Assembly (NCBI GenBank): GCA_015229045.1 | Contig: JADGCJ010000005.1 | Coordinates: forward strand, 17,157-81,156 | DNA length: 64,000 bases | Source: Magnetococcales bacterium | GTDB lineage: Bacteria; Pseudomonadota; Magnetococcia; Magnetococcales; DC0425bin3 | Direction of reading: 5' to 3' | Part shown: one piece after another, positions 9,979 to 20,200 of the stretch | Numbering within the stretch: the stretch's first letter is position 1 | Layout of the letters: every line of letters starts with the position of its first letter | Made by a program: the position numbers and the translations under genes | The notes under the pieces: model-generated | What the model was told of the DNA's origin: nothing | The model's database searches: none | Seen by the model: only the letters and a program-made list of their open reading frames with translations

Positions 9979-12389
9979 GGGCACAGCTACCCAGGGCCAT
10001 AACTCCATGGCTGGTATTTGTCATCGGGTTTGTCATATCCTGCGGTGCGCCTCTCATGGCGCACCACTATATCAAGTCGAATAATCAAAGAAATTTTCAG
10101 TGGGCCTTTGCCGAAGTATTCAATCTGGTATCCAATGGCACCACCGACTATGCCTTTCGTTTGCTGAATGGCGTGGAGAGTTTTGTCAACCTGGTGACGC
10201 CCCTGCATCGGGATGCTTTCAGAGATTTCAGTCAGCACATGACCCGGTTGCGGGATGGTCTTCAGGGTGTGGCGTGGGTGCCTTATATTCGTGATCGGGA
10301 GCGTGATCTATTCGAAGCCAAAGCACGCACCGAGATCCCCGGTTTTACTGTCACGACCTGGGAAAACAGGGGCAAGAAGAGTCCTGTAGAATCCAGGTCT
10401 GACTATTTCCCTGTGTATTATGTAGAACCCTATATCGATAACGCATCGATAAGTGGTGCCGATCTGGGAACAAACCCTGCCCTCTTTGAGATCATGCAGC
10501 GTGCCCGGGAGAGCGGCAAGACCCTGGCCAGCGGTCGACTTTTCCTCAATATCCGGGAACCGGGGGTGGCATCGATCTTTCTCATCAAACCAATCTATCG
10601 TCATGGCCAACCGGGCGAAACGCCCGCGCAGCGCCAAGAAAACCTGCTCGGTTTTGTCATAAGCATCTACAATGTGGGAGAGTGGTTCGAGCACCTCGCA
10701 GCCAACCTGATTCCCCGGGGTATCCACTACGAGGTGTTGGATGAATCAGCCAGGACAAATGAACAAATTCTTTATTTTCACAAATCGCGCCTTTATAGCC
10801 AAGAAAATGTTTCATCTCTTGACGAGCTTGAGAATAAAAATATAATATCAGGCTCTGTCAAGAAGTATATGTATGTCTCCGATCGCCGCTGGTCATTCAG
10901 GGCAGCGATGGATAACAGGATCATGGATACGGATTCTGAAGATGAAATGAGTCTGGCCTGGATCTTCTTTGCCTTCGGATTGTTTTCGACTCTTATAACA
11001 ACTTATAATTCTCACAAGAAATACCTGACTTCTTCGCAAAAAGAGCGCTACCAAATCTATCAGAATGCCATCAATAATATCTATCTGACCACCTATAAAG
11101 AGATCCCTCTTGAAAAGCAATTGGATTTGGCCCTGGAGGAGTTTCTGACCATTCCCTGGTTGTTCAACCAGTCCAAAGGTGGCATCTTTTTGGTGGAAGA
11201 GACGGGGGGCTCCTTGCGTATGGTTGCTCATCGCGGGTTGAGTTCCGAACTTGTAGCCCTGTGCGCCCGGATCCCCTTTGGTCACTGCCTTTGTGGCCGG
11301 GCTGCCCTGAACCCCGGAAAAATTCTCTTTACCGCCCATGTCGATGAACATCACGAGATAACCCACCCGGAGATGCAGCCGCATGGTCACTATATTGTCC
11401 CCCTGGTTTCTGGAGAACAACTCCTGGGTGTCATGACGCTCTATCTCGACGATAGCCACGAGCGCAGTGCCGAAGAAGAGAGTCTCCTGATCAGTATCGG
11501 CAATGCTTTGGCAGCCCTGATCAAACGTCAGGAGTCGGAGAACGCCATCAAATCGCTGAACCAGGATCTGGAGAAACGGGTTTCGGAACGCACCCACGAA
11601 TTGCACAGGTCTCTTGTAGCCCTGAAGAGAACCCAGGAAAGAGCCATCCAGTCCGAAAAAATGGCTGCCCTGGGTGGATTGGTGGCCGGTGTCGCCCACG
11701 AAATCAAGACCCCGGTCGGCTCCAGTTTTACCTCCGCAACCTACTTGAACGAAGCCGTGCATGCCATGTTGAAAGCTTTCCAGAACAATCAGATAAAACG
11801 TTCCCAGCTTGGGCAGTTCTTGTCCGACATGGAAGAGGGTTTAAGGATTATTATTCTGAATTTGCAAAGGGCAGGGGATCTGGTGCAAAGCTTCAAAATG
11901 GTCGCCGTTGATCAAACCAGCCAGGAAAGGAGACAATTCAATGTTTATCAATACATCCAGGACATCCTGCTGAGTCTGGCGCCGAGACTTAAAAAGACTC
12001 GGCATGTCATCGATGTCCAGTGCTCTGTCGATTTGGCCATTGTCAGTTATCCTGGTGTCTTGTCGCAGATTTTAACCAATCTGATCAACAACTCTTTGCT
12101 TCACGGCTTCGAGTCCCAAGACGAGGGACTCATCACCATCCAGGTGGAATCGGATGGAAAACATGTCCTGCTCAACTATTCCGACAGTGGCAAGGGAATG
12201 AATGAAGAGACCAGCAGGAAAATCTTCGACCCTTTTTTCACCACCAAACGTGGCCAAGGTGGCAGCGGATTGGGCATGCACATCGTTTATAACCTGGTCA
12301 CGCAAACCTTGCAGGGTACTATCCAGTGCATCAGTACGCCTGGTCAGGGGACAACGTTTCGCATTCAGTTTCCTCTAAAACAGGGGTGA
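9975..12389 (+). CDS. CHASE-GAF sensor histidine kinase
   Basis: Membrane sensor kinase of a two-component pathway, about 804 residues. A membrane helix (about 10-31) is followed by a periplasmic CHASE-like domain (about 60-275), a second helix (about 324-345), then a GAF domain (about 385-525) with the FGHCLCGRAA segment. A coiled coil leads to HisKA with phosphoacceptor His in AHEIKTPVGS (about 575) and an HATPase domain with N box NLINNSLLHGF (about 702), DSGKGM and FDPFFTTKRGQGGSGLGM. No receiver domain or adjacent regulator is visible. GTG at 9975 is preferred to any upstream start because of the 4-base overlap with ybjN. CHASE domains bind small ligands; the signal here is unknown. Confidence 0.9.
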   Translation: MRAQLPRAITPWLVFVIGFVISCGAPLMAHHYIKSNNQRNFQWAFAEVFNLVSNGTTDYAFRLLNGVESFVNLVTPLHRDAFRDFSQHMTRLRDGLQGVAWVPYIRDRERDLFEAKARTEIPGFTVTTWENRGKKSPVESRSDYFPVYYVEPYIDNASISGADLGTNPALFEIMQRARESGKTLASGRLFLNIREPGVASIFLIKPIYRHGQPGETPAQRQENLLGFVISIYNVGEWFEHLAANLIPRGIHYEVLDESARTNEQILYFHKSRLYSQENVSSLDELENKNIISGSVKKYMYVSDRRWSFRAAMDNRIMDTDSEDEMSLAWIFFAFGLFSTLITTYNSHKKYLTSSQKERYQIYQNAINNIYLTTYKEIPLEKQLDLALEEFLTIPWLFNQSKGGIFLVEETGGSLRMVAHRGLSSELVALCARIPFGHCLCGRAALNPGKILFTAHVDEHHEITHPEMQPHGHYIVPLVSGEQLLGVMTLYLDDSHERSAEEESLLISIGNALAALIKRQESENAIKSLNQDLEKRVSERTHELHRSLVALKRTQERAIQSEKMAALGGLVAGVAHEIKTPVGSSFTSATYLNEAVHAMLKAFQNNQIKRSQLGQFLSDMEEGLRIIILNLQRAGDLVQSFKMVAVDQTSQERRQFNVYQYIQDILLSLAPRLKKTRHVIDVQCSVDLAIVSYPGVLSQILTNLINNSLLHGFESQDEGLITIQVESDGKHVLLNYSDSGKGMNEETSRKIFDPFFTTKRGQGGSGLGMHIVYNLVTQTLQGTIQCISTPGQGTTFRIQFPLKQG

Positions 12390-12404
12390 TTCCCTGCCCT
12401 GGTA

Positions 12405-13478
12405 TTATTCCATGACATCCATTTCTGTTGTGCGACCATCATGGTTGGTCAGAATGTACCTTTTGCCGTTTTGTTCGATGATGCGATCATCCAGGGTGAT
12501 GGGTATTTTCCCAATGTTGGTTGCCACGACATAAAGGGGTTGCGCCAATCCGGTGGTATGGCCACGGAGGGCATCACGGATCAACTCTGCACCCTTTTTC
12601 AGTGGGGTACGAAAATGATCGATCCCTGGTGCCAGTTCGCAATAGAAAAGATAGTAGGGCCTGATCCGAATACTGAGCAGTTTCTGGTGTAGCTCCCGGA
12701 ATACATCGACCGTGTCGTTGATACCCTTCAGGAGTACGGCCTGATTACCGATGTTGATCCCACAGGTCAGGAGATCGTAGACCACGCGGGCCATTTGCTC
12801 GGTCATCTCTTTCGGATGGTTGCATTGTGTGTTGATCCACAGGGGCACTTTGTGATAGCCCCGCAAATGTTTCAACAAGGACTCGGTGAAGCGTTGCGGC
12901 AGGACGACAGGGAGACGGGTACCGAACCGAATCATCTCGATGTGGGGAATCTCTCGAAGTTTCCGGATGATATATTCAATTTCGTCATCACTGAGGAGAA
13001 AGGGATCACCGCCCGTGATGAGGACATCCCTGATCTCGGGGTGCTGACGAATCCAATCGAGACCTTCATCGATGTCCAGACGAAGTTTAAGATCTTTGGC
13101 TATGGTCATCTCCCTGCGGAAGCAGTGTCGGCAGTAGATGCCACACACCTGGGTGACGGCAAAGGCCACCCGGTCGCGATATTGGCGGGCAATGGAGTCG
13201 GGTCGACGTTCCTGGGTGGAACGGTTCTCCTTCCAGACCAGATATCCCTCCATGCCAGACACGTTGTGCAGTTCATGTCGGGAGGGGATGACCTGCTTGC
13301 GAATGGGGCACTCGGGATCATCCTTGTCCATCAATCCGGCGAAGTAGGGCGTGGTCCCCCATCGCGTATTTTTGAGTGCCTGGATGGCCGATTCTTCTTC
13401 CTGGGTCAAGCTAATGAATTTTTTTAGTTTTTCCAGGGTGTTGACATGGTTTTTGAGTTGTTCACGCCACGCTTCCAT
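12405..13478 (-). CDS. KamA-family radical SAM aminomutase (substrate uncertain)
   Basis: PLP- and SAM-dependent 2,3-aminomutase family. The 357-residue product has the [4Fe-4S] motif CGIYCRHCFRR (about 113-123), the GGDPFLLSD segment, and the PLP lysine in IGKIPI near residue 320. In lysine 2,3-aminomutase two aspartates bind the substrate side chain; here CDL is CEL and VVDAPGGGGK is VVATNIGK, so both positions differ. It may act on another amino acid, such as glutamate (known in the family), or be EpmB-like, though it is long for EpmB. No acetyltransferase partner (ablB) is nearby. Convergent with the sensor kinase; stops are 15 bases apart. Confidence 0.85.
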   Translation of the reverse strand: MEAWREQLKNHVNTLEKLKKFISLTQEEESAIQALKNTRWGTTPYFAGLMDKDDPECPIRKQVIPSRHELHNVSGMEGYLVWKENRSTQERRPDSIARQYRDRVAFAVTQVCGIYCRHCFRREMTIAKDLKLRLDIDEGLDWIRQHPEIRDVLITGGDPFLLSDDEIEYIIRKLREIPHIEMIRFGTRLPVVLPQRFTESLLKHLRGYHKVPLWINTQCNHPKEMTEQMARVVYDLLTCGINIGNQAVLLKGINDTVDVFRELHQKLLSIRIRPYYLFYCELAPGIDHFRTPLKKGAELIRDALRGHTTGLAQPLYVVATNIGKIPITLDDRIIEQNGKRYILTNHDGRTTEMDVME

Positions 13479-13539
13479 ACTCTGAATGTCTCCAGGAGAT
13501 CATACGAAAGTGCTTGTTTTCAAGCGCACGGTGAGGAAC

Positions 13540-13574
13540 AAAAAAGGAAGACGCACCGGCGGTACGTCTTCCTT
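13540..13574 (-). terminator. Rho-independent terminator after the serine-hydrolase lipoprotein
   Basis: Minus-strand stem AAGGAAGACG, loop, CGTCTTCCTT, followed by a run of six T. It lies about 48 bases past the stop of the gene at 13622-15598. Confidence 0.85.
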
Positions 13575-13621
13575 GACACTTCGACAATCTACCAGGAGAG
13601 GCAAACCGTTTCAACCAAACT

Positions 13622-15598
13622 CTAGTTGATCTCCGTTTTGCCGTCCATGAGATCCAGGACGGGGTTGACGGCCAGATCCATGACCTTGCCCCCACCAGCG
13701 ATACTGGTGTTGGCGCAGGCGGCGACAGGTTGCTGCACGTCATACCGATACCAGCTCGAGCAATCGTACCCCTGTACCTGGCCGGGATGACCAACCGTGC
13801 GGCGAGCCACATTGGCGAAGATTCCGAGCCCCATATGCAGCACATTCGGGACAAGTTCAAAAATATCCGTCAAACCTTTGTAGCCACCGGACGAGGCGCC
13901 AAAGGTCGAACTCAGCAAGGCACCACTGGTTTTGCCCTCATAGGTATTGCCAATGGCCGTGGCCCAGGCGTACAGATCGTGGACGCTGCCGGTCAGGCCA
14001 CCTGAAGCACCGTAATAGCCGGGATGGATGGCAACCGCATACTTGGTGTTCAGAGTGCAGTTCGGGTAGGTTTGGCAGGCACCGCTGAAGTTGTCGTACC
14101 AGTCGATGTAACCCGTGGCACCTTTGTCTGCTCCTCCGGGCAGGGTGGGTGGCACGACTGTGCTGTAGTCGATCGTCAATCCGAACGTACTTGCGGGACC
14201 GAATCGGTTGGCAACCTCGGTGTACCAGGGATTGCCGGTCACTTTTTCGATGATCATGCCCAGAAGTACATAGTTGATATTGGAGTAGTGCCAGGCGGTT
14301 CCCGGTTTCACCAGGCCGAGTCCCCAACTGATGTCGATCAGGTTCTGGGCGGTCCAGTTGGTGCGGACGGGGACGCCGAGGCTGGAATATTTATTGTCCA
14401 GGCCTGAGTTGAGGTAGCCCTGCAGACCCCAGGAGTTGAAGTCAAAGGCGCCCTTGAGATCGGTCATTTTTTGTGAGGAGGTCTGCTGAATGCCACCCAT
14501 ATGGGTGAGGAGCTGGGTGACCGTGATGGTATTGACGTCTGCAAGGCCGACCGTGGCGCCGGTGAGAAGCGAATTGGGGTCAAGATTGCTCAGATAGGTA
14601 CTCAAGGGGGCGGTCAGATCGACTTTGCCTTCCTGGACGAGTTGGAGGACAGTCATGCCTGTAAAAGTCTTGGTAATGCTGCCGATGCGGAACACCTTGG
14701 TATCCACCATGCTTTTTTCGTCGCCCGTGATCCGGGTGGTGTCGCTGCCCATGTCATAATAGCCGCTGACAAAAGTCTTGGGTGTTCCATCCGGCAGAGT
14801 CAGCTTGACAACGATGCCCGGTAAAACACCATGTTTTGTGGAATCGGTGCTGCTCACGGTGAACTTGTCCAGATTCTTTTGGATGGCCGTGATCACGGAT
14901 GCCTGTCTGGCTGCCCATCTGCTGGCCAGCATGCTGTCAGCGGTCACGCCATTGACGGACAAAGCCTGCCTTTTCAGAAGTCTCGTAAAGTAAAAGGCTG
15001 TTCCGGATTTGTTGACTGCGTCCAACTGGCCAAGAAAATGGGCCGCTGCATTTTGCTGGGTGATGACATCAGCCGCAGAGACACCCAGTGTGGCGAGGTC
15101 GGTCGCACTGGCAAGGTCCAGAGTGGCCAAGGTCTTTTGTGCGAGGCTGCCATCGTTTTTGAGGGTGATGCCGTTGGAAGGGTTCTTGTCGGTATCGAGT
15201 GTTTGGAGGAGCTGGAGGATCTTGATGACTTTGTTGTTTTTTTGTGCTGTTGTATCGGCTTCTTGGAGGGGGTCTGTCACGAGATCCAGGGGGGTCATGA
15301 CTGTCGCGGCAGTTCCTGTTCCGATGCCCATGCCATTGAGTTTGAAGGTGACCGTATCCATGGGGAGATAGCGGAACTGGCCGCCACCGCTGGTGGTGCC
15401 CGAGTAGCCACTCGGGCTGCTCACGTAGGCCAGACCGTCCACCGGAGCGTCCATGAATACGCCGGTCAGTATGCTTTGACCGGGACCGCCAGCGCCTGCA
15501 TCACTTCCGCTACTTCCGCCGCCGCAGGCGCCCAGGAAACCAGCCCCAACGATCACAGCCAAAATGCTGACCGATTGATTAAACCGTATCTTTTTCAT
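13622..15598 (-). CDS. Lipoprotein with beta-lactamase-fold serine hydrolase domain
   Basis: Predicted exported lipoprotein of 658 residues. It begins MKKIRFNQS with a hydrophobic signal and lipobox LGAC (Cys about residue 25), then a low-complexity GGGSSGSDAG linker and an N-terminal domain with DAPVDGLAYV (about 50-120), known from surface lipoproteins. The catalytic domain follows with the SxxK motif GSITKTFTG (about residue 305) and the YSN motif in WHYSNINYVLLG, as in class C beta-lactamases, DD-peptidases and esterases (Pfam beta-lactamase). The third (KTG/HxG) motif may be the GHPG near the C-terminus. Substrate unknown. Single gene with its own terminator. Confidence 0.85.
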   Translation of the reverse strand: MKKIRFNQSVSILAVIVGAGFLGACGGGSSGSDAGAGGPGQSILTGVFMDAPVDGLAYVSSPSGYSGTTSGGGQFRYLPMDTVTFKLNGMGIGTGTAATVMTPLDLVTDPLQEADTTAQKNNKVIKILQLLQTLDTDKNPSNGITLKNDGSLAQKTLATLDLASATDLATLGVSAADVITQQNAAAHFLGQLDAVNKSGTAFYFTRLLKRQALSVNGVTADSMLASRWAARQASVITAIQKNLDKFTVSSTDSTKHGVLPGIVVKLTLPDGTPKTFVSGYYDMGSDTTRITGDEKSMVDTKVFRIGSITKTFTGMTVLQLVQEGKVDLTAPLSTYLSNLDPNSLLTGATVGLADVNTITVTQLLTHMGGIQQTSSQKMTDLKGAFDFNSWGLQGYLNSGLDNKYSSLGVPVRTNWTAQNLIDISWGLGLVKPGTAWHYSNINYVLLGMIIEKVTGNPWYTEVANRFGPASTFGLTIDYSTVVPPTLPGGADKGATGYIDWYDNFSGACQTYPNCTLNTKYAVAIHPGYYGASGGLTGSVHDLYAWATAIGNTYEGKTSGALLSSTFGASSGGYKGLTDIFELVPNVLHMGLGIFANVARRTVGHPGQVQGYDCSSWYRYDVQQPVAACANTSIAGGGKVMDLAVNPVLDLMDGKTEIN

Positions 15599-15831
15599 TG
15601 CAAAATACTTCCTTTAGGGATGCTGTCAAAAAAAACCGGAAGAGACGCTGGGAGGCTACCACATCCCCTCCATCCACGCAACGTACCCCCTCGAAAAACT
15701 CCTCTCCCTCCGCTTGTGGGAGCGTAGCCGGAGGTGATGTTTTTTACCACCGTACCCAACACGTACTGTCTCGTCGCTCACGCGTTGCCGCTTCGCATCC
15801 ATCTTGATCTGGAATTGGAATGACTACCCGA

Positions 15832-17133
15832 TCAGGCGACTGGCTGATGATCAGTCGACTCCGCGTTGGTCTTTCTTGTGGCAGCCGACACGATGACAGG
15901 TGCTGTGCAGTTGGCGTGAACGGTGACCAGTGTCAGGATCGGGTCAATAATGGGGTCGATGGCGGCCAACAGGGTGATGGCCACGCCCGTTGGCAGTTCG
16001 AGCGGGTCGGTGACGATGGCGATCATGGACAAGGCCGCAAGGCCAGGTGCCCCGGATGCAGCGATGCCAGCCAAAACCGATCCAATCAGGATCACCGACC
16101 AGTTGTTGAGGGCACTGACTCCATACAATTGTGCAATGAAAACAGCCGTAATTGAAAAGTGAAGAACCGATCCGGCCGGGTTCAAGGCGATGCCCAGAGG
16201 CAAAATGAGGTCGGCGTTATTGCGATCACAGTCGAGCTTGTTCTTGAGTTGCATCAACGCTGACGGCACGGCTGTAAAACTGCTGCCGCTGCCAAAACCA
16301 ATGAGCAATGGTTCCCTGAGCGCACTGATTGTCTGCCATAATCCTTTTCTGGAATAGATCTTGATCAGGACGAAAAAGATTATCACCAGAAAAAGAGATG
16401 CAAGATAGACCAAGACGACCAGTTTGATGGTAGCTGTCAAAATCTCCGTACCCACCTGGCTGATTTGGCTGGCGACGAGGCACATGAGTCCAAAGGGCAG
16501 GGCGTACATGGTCCATTGAATAATTGTCAGCATGCTTTCGTAAAAGGCATTCATCACGTCCAAAGCAACGCGGGCTGATGACTGGCGAAGAAGGCCGAGG
16601 GCTATACCGAAAAAAACGACAAAAACAAGTATGGATAGATTGCGCCCCTCGATGATGGAAACGAAAACGTTGGACGGTATCATCTTCAGCAGGAAGCCGG
16701 AGAGTCCGGCCTCCGATTTTTCTTTTGTTGTGGGAGTATCCTGGGAATCGGAAGACATTTCGGAGTGGAGAATTTCCTTACCCATGGTGTCTTTGGTTGT
16801 TTTATCCAGTTTCAGGCCAGGTTCGAATACGACACCGGCCACCAGTCCCACAGTACTCGACAATAACAGGCAACCCAAAAACACCACGATGATATACTTG
16901 ATGAATTTGCCGGAAACCCCCATCTGCAACATGTTGCCGAGGCTGAAGGTGATCGATGTGATTAAAATGGGAATGACACACATTTTCAATAAATTCAGAT
17001 AGGCATCGCCATAGATGCTGATCTCCTTGGCGAAATCGTGATGGTAAACACCTATGTAGCCGCCTGCACCGATACCCGCCATGATCAACCAGGGACTGAG
17101 AAGATAGTGAGCAAAACGCGCTAATAATTGCAT
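15832..17133 (-). CDS. Dicarboxylate/amino acid:cation symporter (SDF family)
   Basis: Inner-membrane transporter of the DAACS family (GltP, DctA, GltPh). About 433 residues with eight hydrophobic helices and two hairpins; the hairpin-1 serine-rich motif is GSGSSFTAVPSALM and the binding segment is LPLGIALNPAGS, where family members often have NMDG or NxxG. A 45-residue hydrophilic insert (about residues 112-155) resembles the variable 3L4 loop. ATG 17133 is chosen over an upstream TTG (17148) because GGGG precedes it with suitable spacing. Substrate (glutamate, aspartate or C4-dicarboxylate) is not resolved. Confidence 0.9.
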   Translation of the reverse strand: MQLLARFAHYLLSPWLIMAGIGAGGYIGVYHHDFAKEISIYGDAYLNLLKMCVIPILITSITFSLGNMLQMGVSGKFIKYIIVVFLGCLLLSSTVGLVAGVVFEPGLKLDKTTKDTMGKEILHSEMSSDSQDTPTTKEKSEAGLSGFLLKMIPSNVFVSIIEGRNLSILVFVVFFGIALGLLRQSSARVALDVMNAFYESMLTIIQWTMYALPFGLMCLVASQISQVGTEILTATIKLVVLVYLASLFLVIIFFVLIKIYSRKGLWQTISALREPLLIGFGSGSSFTAVPSALMQLKNKLDCDRNNADLILPLGIALNPAGSVLHFSITAVFIAQLYGVSALNNWSVILIGSVLAGIAASGAPGLAALSMIAIVTDPLELPTGVAITLLAAIDPIIDPILTLVTVHANCTAPVIVSAATRKTNAESTDHQPVA

Positions 17134-17290
17134 GGCAACGCCCCACAATTGTCAAACGGCAGACGAATTCCAACTCCAACTCCAACACAAACCAGCTTCT
17201 CCGGCGCCGAGGAACATGATACCCCCCGGGTGAAAAGTCAAAGGAAAAGTCAAAAAACCCTTGTCTCCGGCGAATATGGGAGGGAAGGGG

Positions 17291-20200
17291 TCAAAAGAGC
17301 GACGCATGATGCTCAAAGAGCACTGACACATGATCCACATGTCCTACAGGGTCGTGAATGGGTGAAAACTCATCGTGAAGCGGGGAGATCAGGCTGCTGG
17401 TCAGGGGAGGAGTGTCGCTGCCCATGACCATCGATCGGAAGGTGTTGCTGGAAAGAGCGTCGTTCGAGGCGGCCTGATGCCATGACGCCTGGGATAAAAT
17501 TCCCGGGTTGGGCGACACAAAGAGAGGCCCCGCTTCTTTGACAGCCAGCCACGGCTGGTTTTTCGCGCTGTCATGGGCTGCGGCTGCGTCGTTGGTGACC
17601 ATCTGTGTCGTCGAGCTCTCTGTGCTGATGGCTGGTCGGTGCGGGATCTCTCCCATCGTCATGTTGATGTTCGAGGGGATTGGGGCATCCTCCTGCACGG
17701 GCGACACGACACCGTTTTTTCCTCCCTGGGTCGTTGGGGGCGCAGCGGGGGACGATGGCGTCGGGAGGTGATTTGTCCCCTCCCCGTGCAGCGGCGTGAT
17801 GGCTTGTGCGCCCATTGGGACGACGCCTCCCTCATCTGTTTCCCTGGGGAACGGCACGGCATTGTGTTCGATCGCAGGCGTTGCCGTGGCGTGGGTCGCT
17901 TCCCGGCTTGACGTCTCCGTGTCATGGCCGGTTGCGTGTGGTGAGAGGGCGTCGGTCGCCTCTTTGTCGATGCATGACGCAGCCGGGCCGATGATAAGGG
18001 CCGCTGCCAAGGCTCCCGCCTTGCTCGGGGTCATGGCATCGAGCCTTGTCACGGGTGTTTCGTCGTGTCCGGTCGCCGATGTCAGGGCATGCCAAGCCAA
18101 AGGTGTCGCATCATGTCCGGTCGTCCACGTTGCGGCATGGTTGGCTGTGGTGTCATTGTCGACCGCTGTTGCATGTACCGACGAGGTATCGGTAGCAAAA
18201 TCCACCACGGACATGTTGCCGGCGTGGCCGTCGGCGTAGAGCACCTTGACGCTGCCTGATATGTGATTCCCATTGACCAGTTTTACGCCGGATTGGTCCA
18301 GATTCAACCCGAAGGAGTTGATTCCCAGATCGGAGAGGGTCAACAGCTCGTCCGGGGTGGACATGCCATCGTGACTGCGGTCTGTCCAGACCTGGAGGTG
18401 GGTGAAGACGGCATCCCTGGTGTCGATCTGACCATTGTGGTCGGCATCGAAGGAGGCAAGGGCATCCAGGCTTGTCCTGGCACCAGGAACCATCACTCCG
18501 GACATGACCTCCTGCATGCCGTCGATTTTGCCGTTACCGCTCAGATCCATGACCAACAGGCCATTGCCCTCTCCAATCCAGCCTGTCTGGACGGAAGTGC
18601 CACTGCCGTCGACATCGAACCGGACACCCTTGTCCATGGTGGTCAACTGTGCACCACGACCATTCAGATCCAACACCAGGGGGTCACTGGCACCGGCGCT
18701 GCAAAAGTCTCCAGCAACCAGATTGCGAGCGATGCCTTTCACCAGGATGGTGACCTGTTTGCCTGCGCCGTCGGTGAAGACAATGCTGCGGTCGTTGCCG
18801 CTGGCTGTCTGGGCGGTCAACAACGATGTGAGTGTCGCCGAACTGATCACCGATCCGCTTTGGGTCAGCTTGAGTTTGTCGGCCTCGCTGTTTTTGTCAA
18901 AGTCCCACACGGTGTCTGTGTCAGCCGCTCCGGCATCGTTCAATTCAAAGACGAAAATATCATTGCCACCCAGGCCGAACAGGTTGTCGGAACCGGAACC
19001 GCCATCCAAGGTATCGGCTCCGGCGCCGTAGCCATTGATCGTACCCGGCGTACTGGTGAAAATGGTGGCCAGTTGTCCGGAGACATAAGTGTGGATGGTG
19101 CTTCCGGTGTCGGACAAGGCGACCACCGACGTATCACCGGCACTCCCGGCCAGGCTGTGGTTGCCGCTGTTGTAGCTGCCACCCTGCCCACCGGCGCCAC
19201 CCCCCCCTGCATTCAGGCCAGCTCCACCGCCGCCGCCGCCGCCGGACCAGTTTGCCAGCCCCGGCGAATCTCCGCCCAGGGCGCCGCTTCCGGCGGTGGC
19301 GCCTTGCAGAGCGGTGCCGCCGGTGCCGCCGGTACCCGCCGTCACGTTGTCACCTGTCGCGCCGTTACTTCCTGCACTTCCGCCGCCGGTGCCGCCACTC
19401 CCGCCGGTACCTATCGCGAGCGTATACACCAGGGGTGCGCCGCCGCCGCCGCCGCCGCCGCCGATACCGCCACTGCCGCCGTTCATGCCGGGCTGGGCCA
19501 CCGCCGCGCCGTTGACGCCTCCCGAGCCGCCGCCGCCGCCGCCGCCGCCCAGGCCTCCGGCGCCTCCGGTACCGGAGACCGTATTGTTGAAGTAGCCTTG
19601 TCCACCCTTGAAGCCATCGCCGAAGATGATGTCGTTGCCTGCCCCGCCATAAATGGTGTCGATGCCTCCCCCTGCGGCACCGCCATTGTACGTCCCGAAG
19701 TGCTGACACCCGCCGCCGCCGCCGCTGCCGTCCCCGAAGATGACGTCGTCGAGATTTGTGCCGGTCAAGGTATCGGCGTTTCCACCACCGGCCCCGCCCA
19801 CGCTTGCGCTGGTGTTCTGGTTGCCGCCACCGCCACCGCCGCCTGAACCATCGCCGGCGATGAAGCGGCCGGAGCCATCGTCGATCGTACTGGTCGCACT
19901 GCTGGTGAGGCTCTCCGCCGTCCCCGCGAGATCGGTATAGCTGGCCGTGACGGTGATCAGCTTGCCCACCTGGGCTGCTGCCAGAACCAGGGTGCTGCCG
20001 GTCGCTCCGGCGATGGCTGTGCCGTCCGCGTACCACTGGTGGCTGAAGGCACCAAGGCCGTTCGCGTCTGCCACCGCGGAGGTATCGGCGGTCAGGGTTT
20101 GTCCCTGGGTCGTCGTGCCCGTGATCGTCACGCTGCCGGTTGGTGATTGATTGACGCTGGCCACCGTGCCGGTCGCGGAGCTGGTGGCGCTCTCCGCCAT

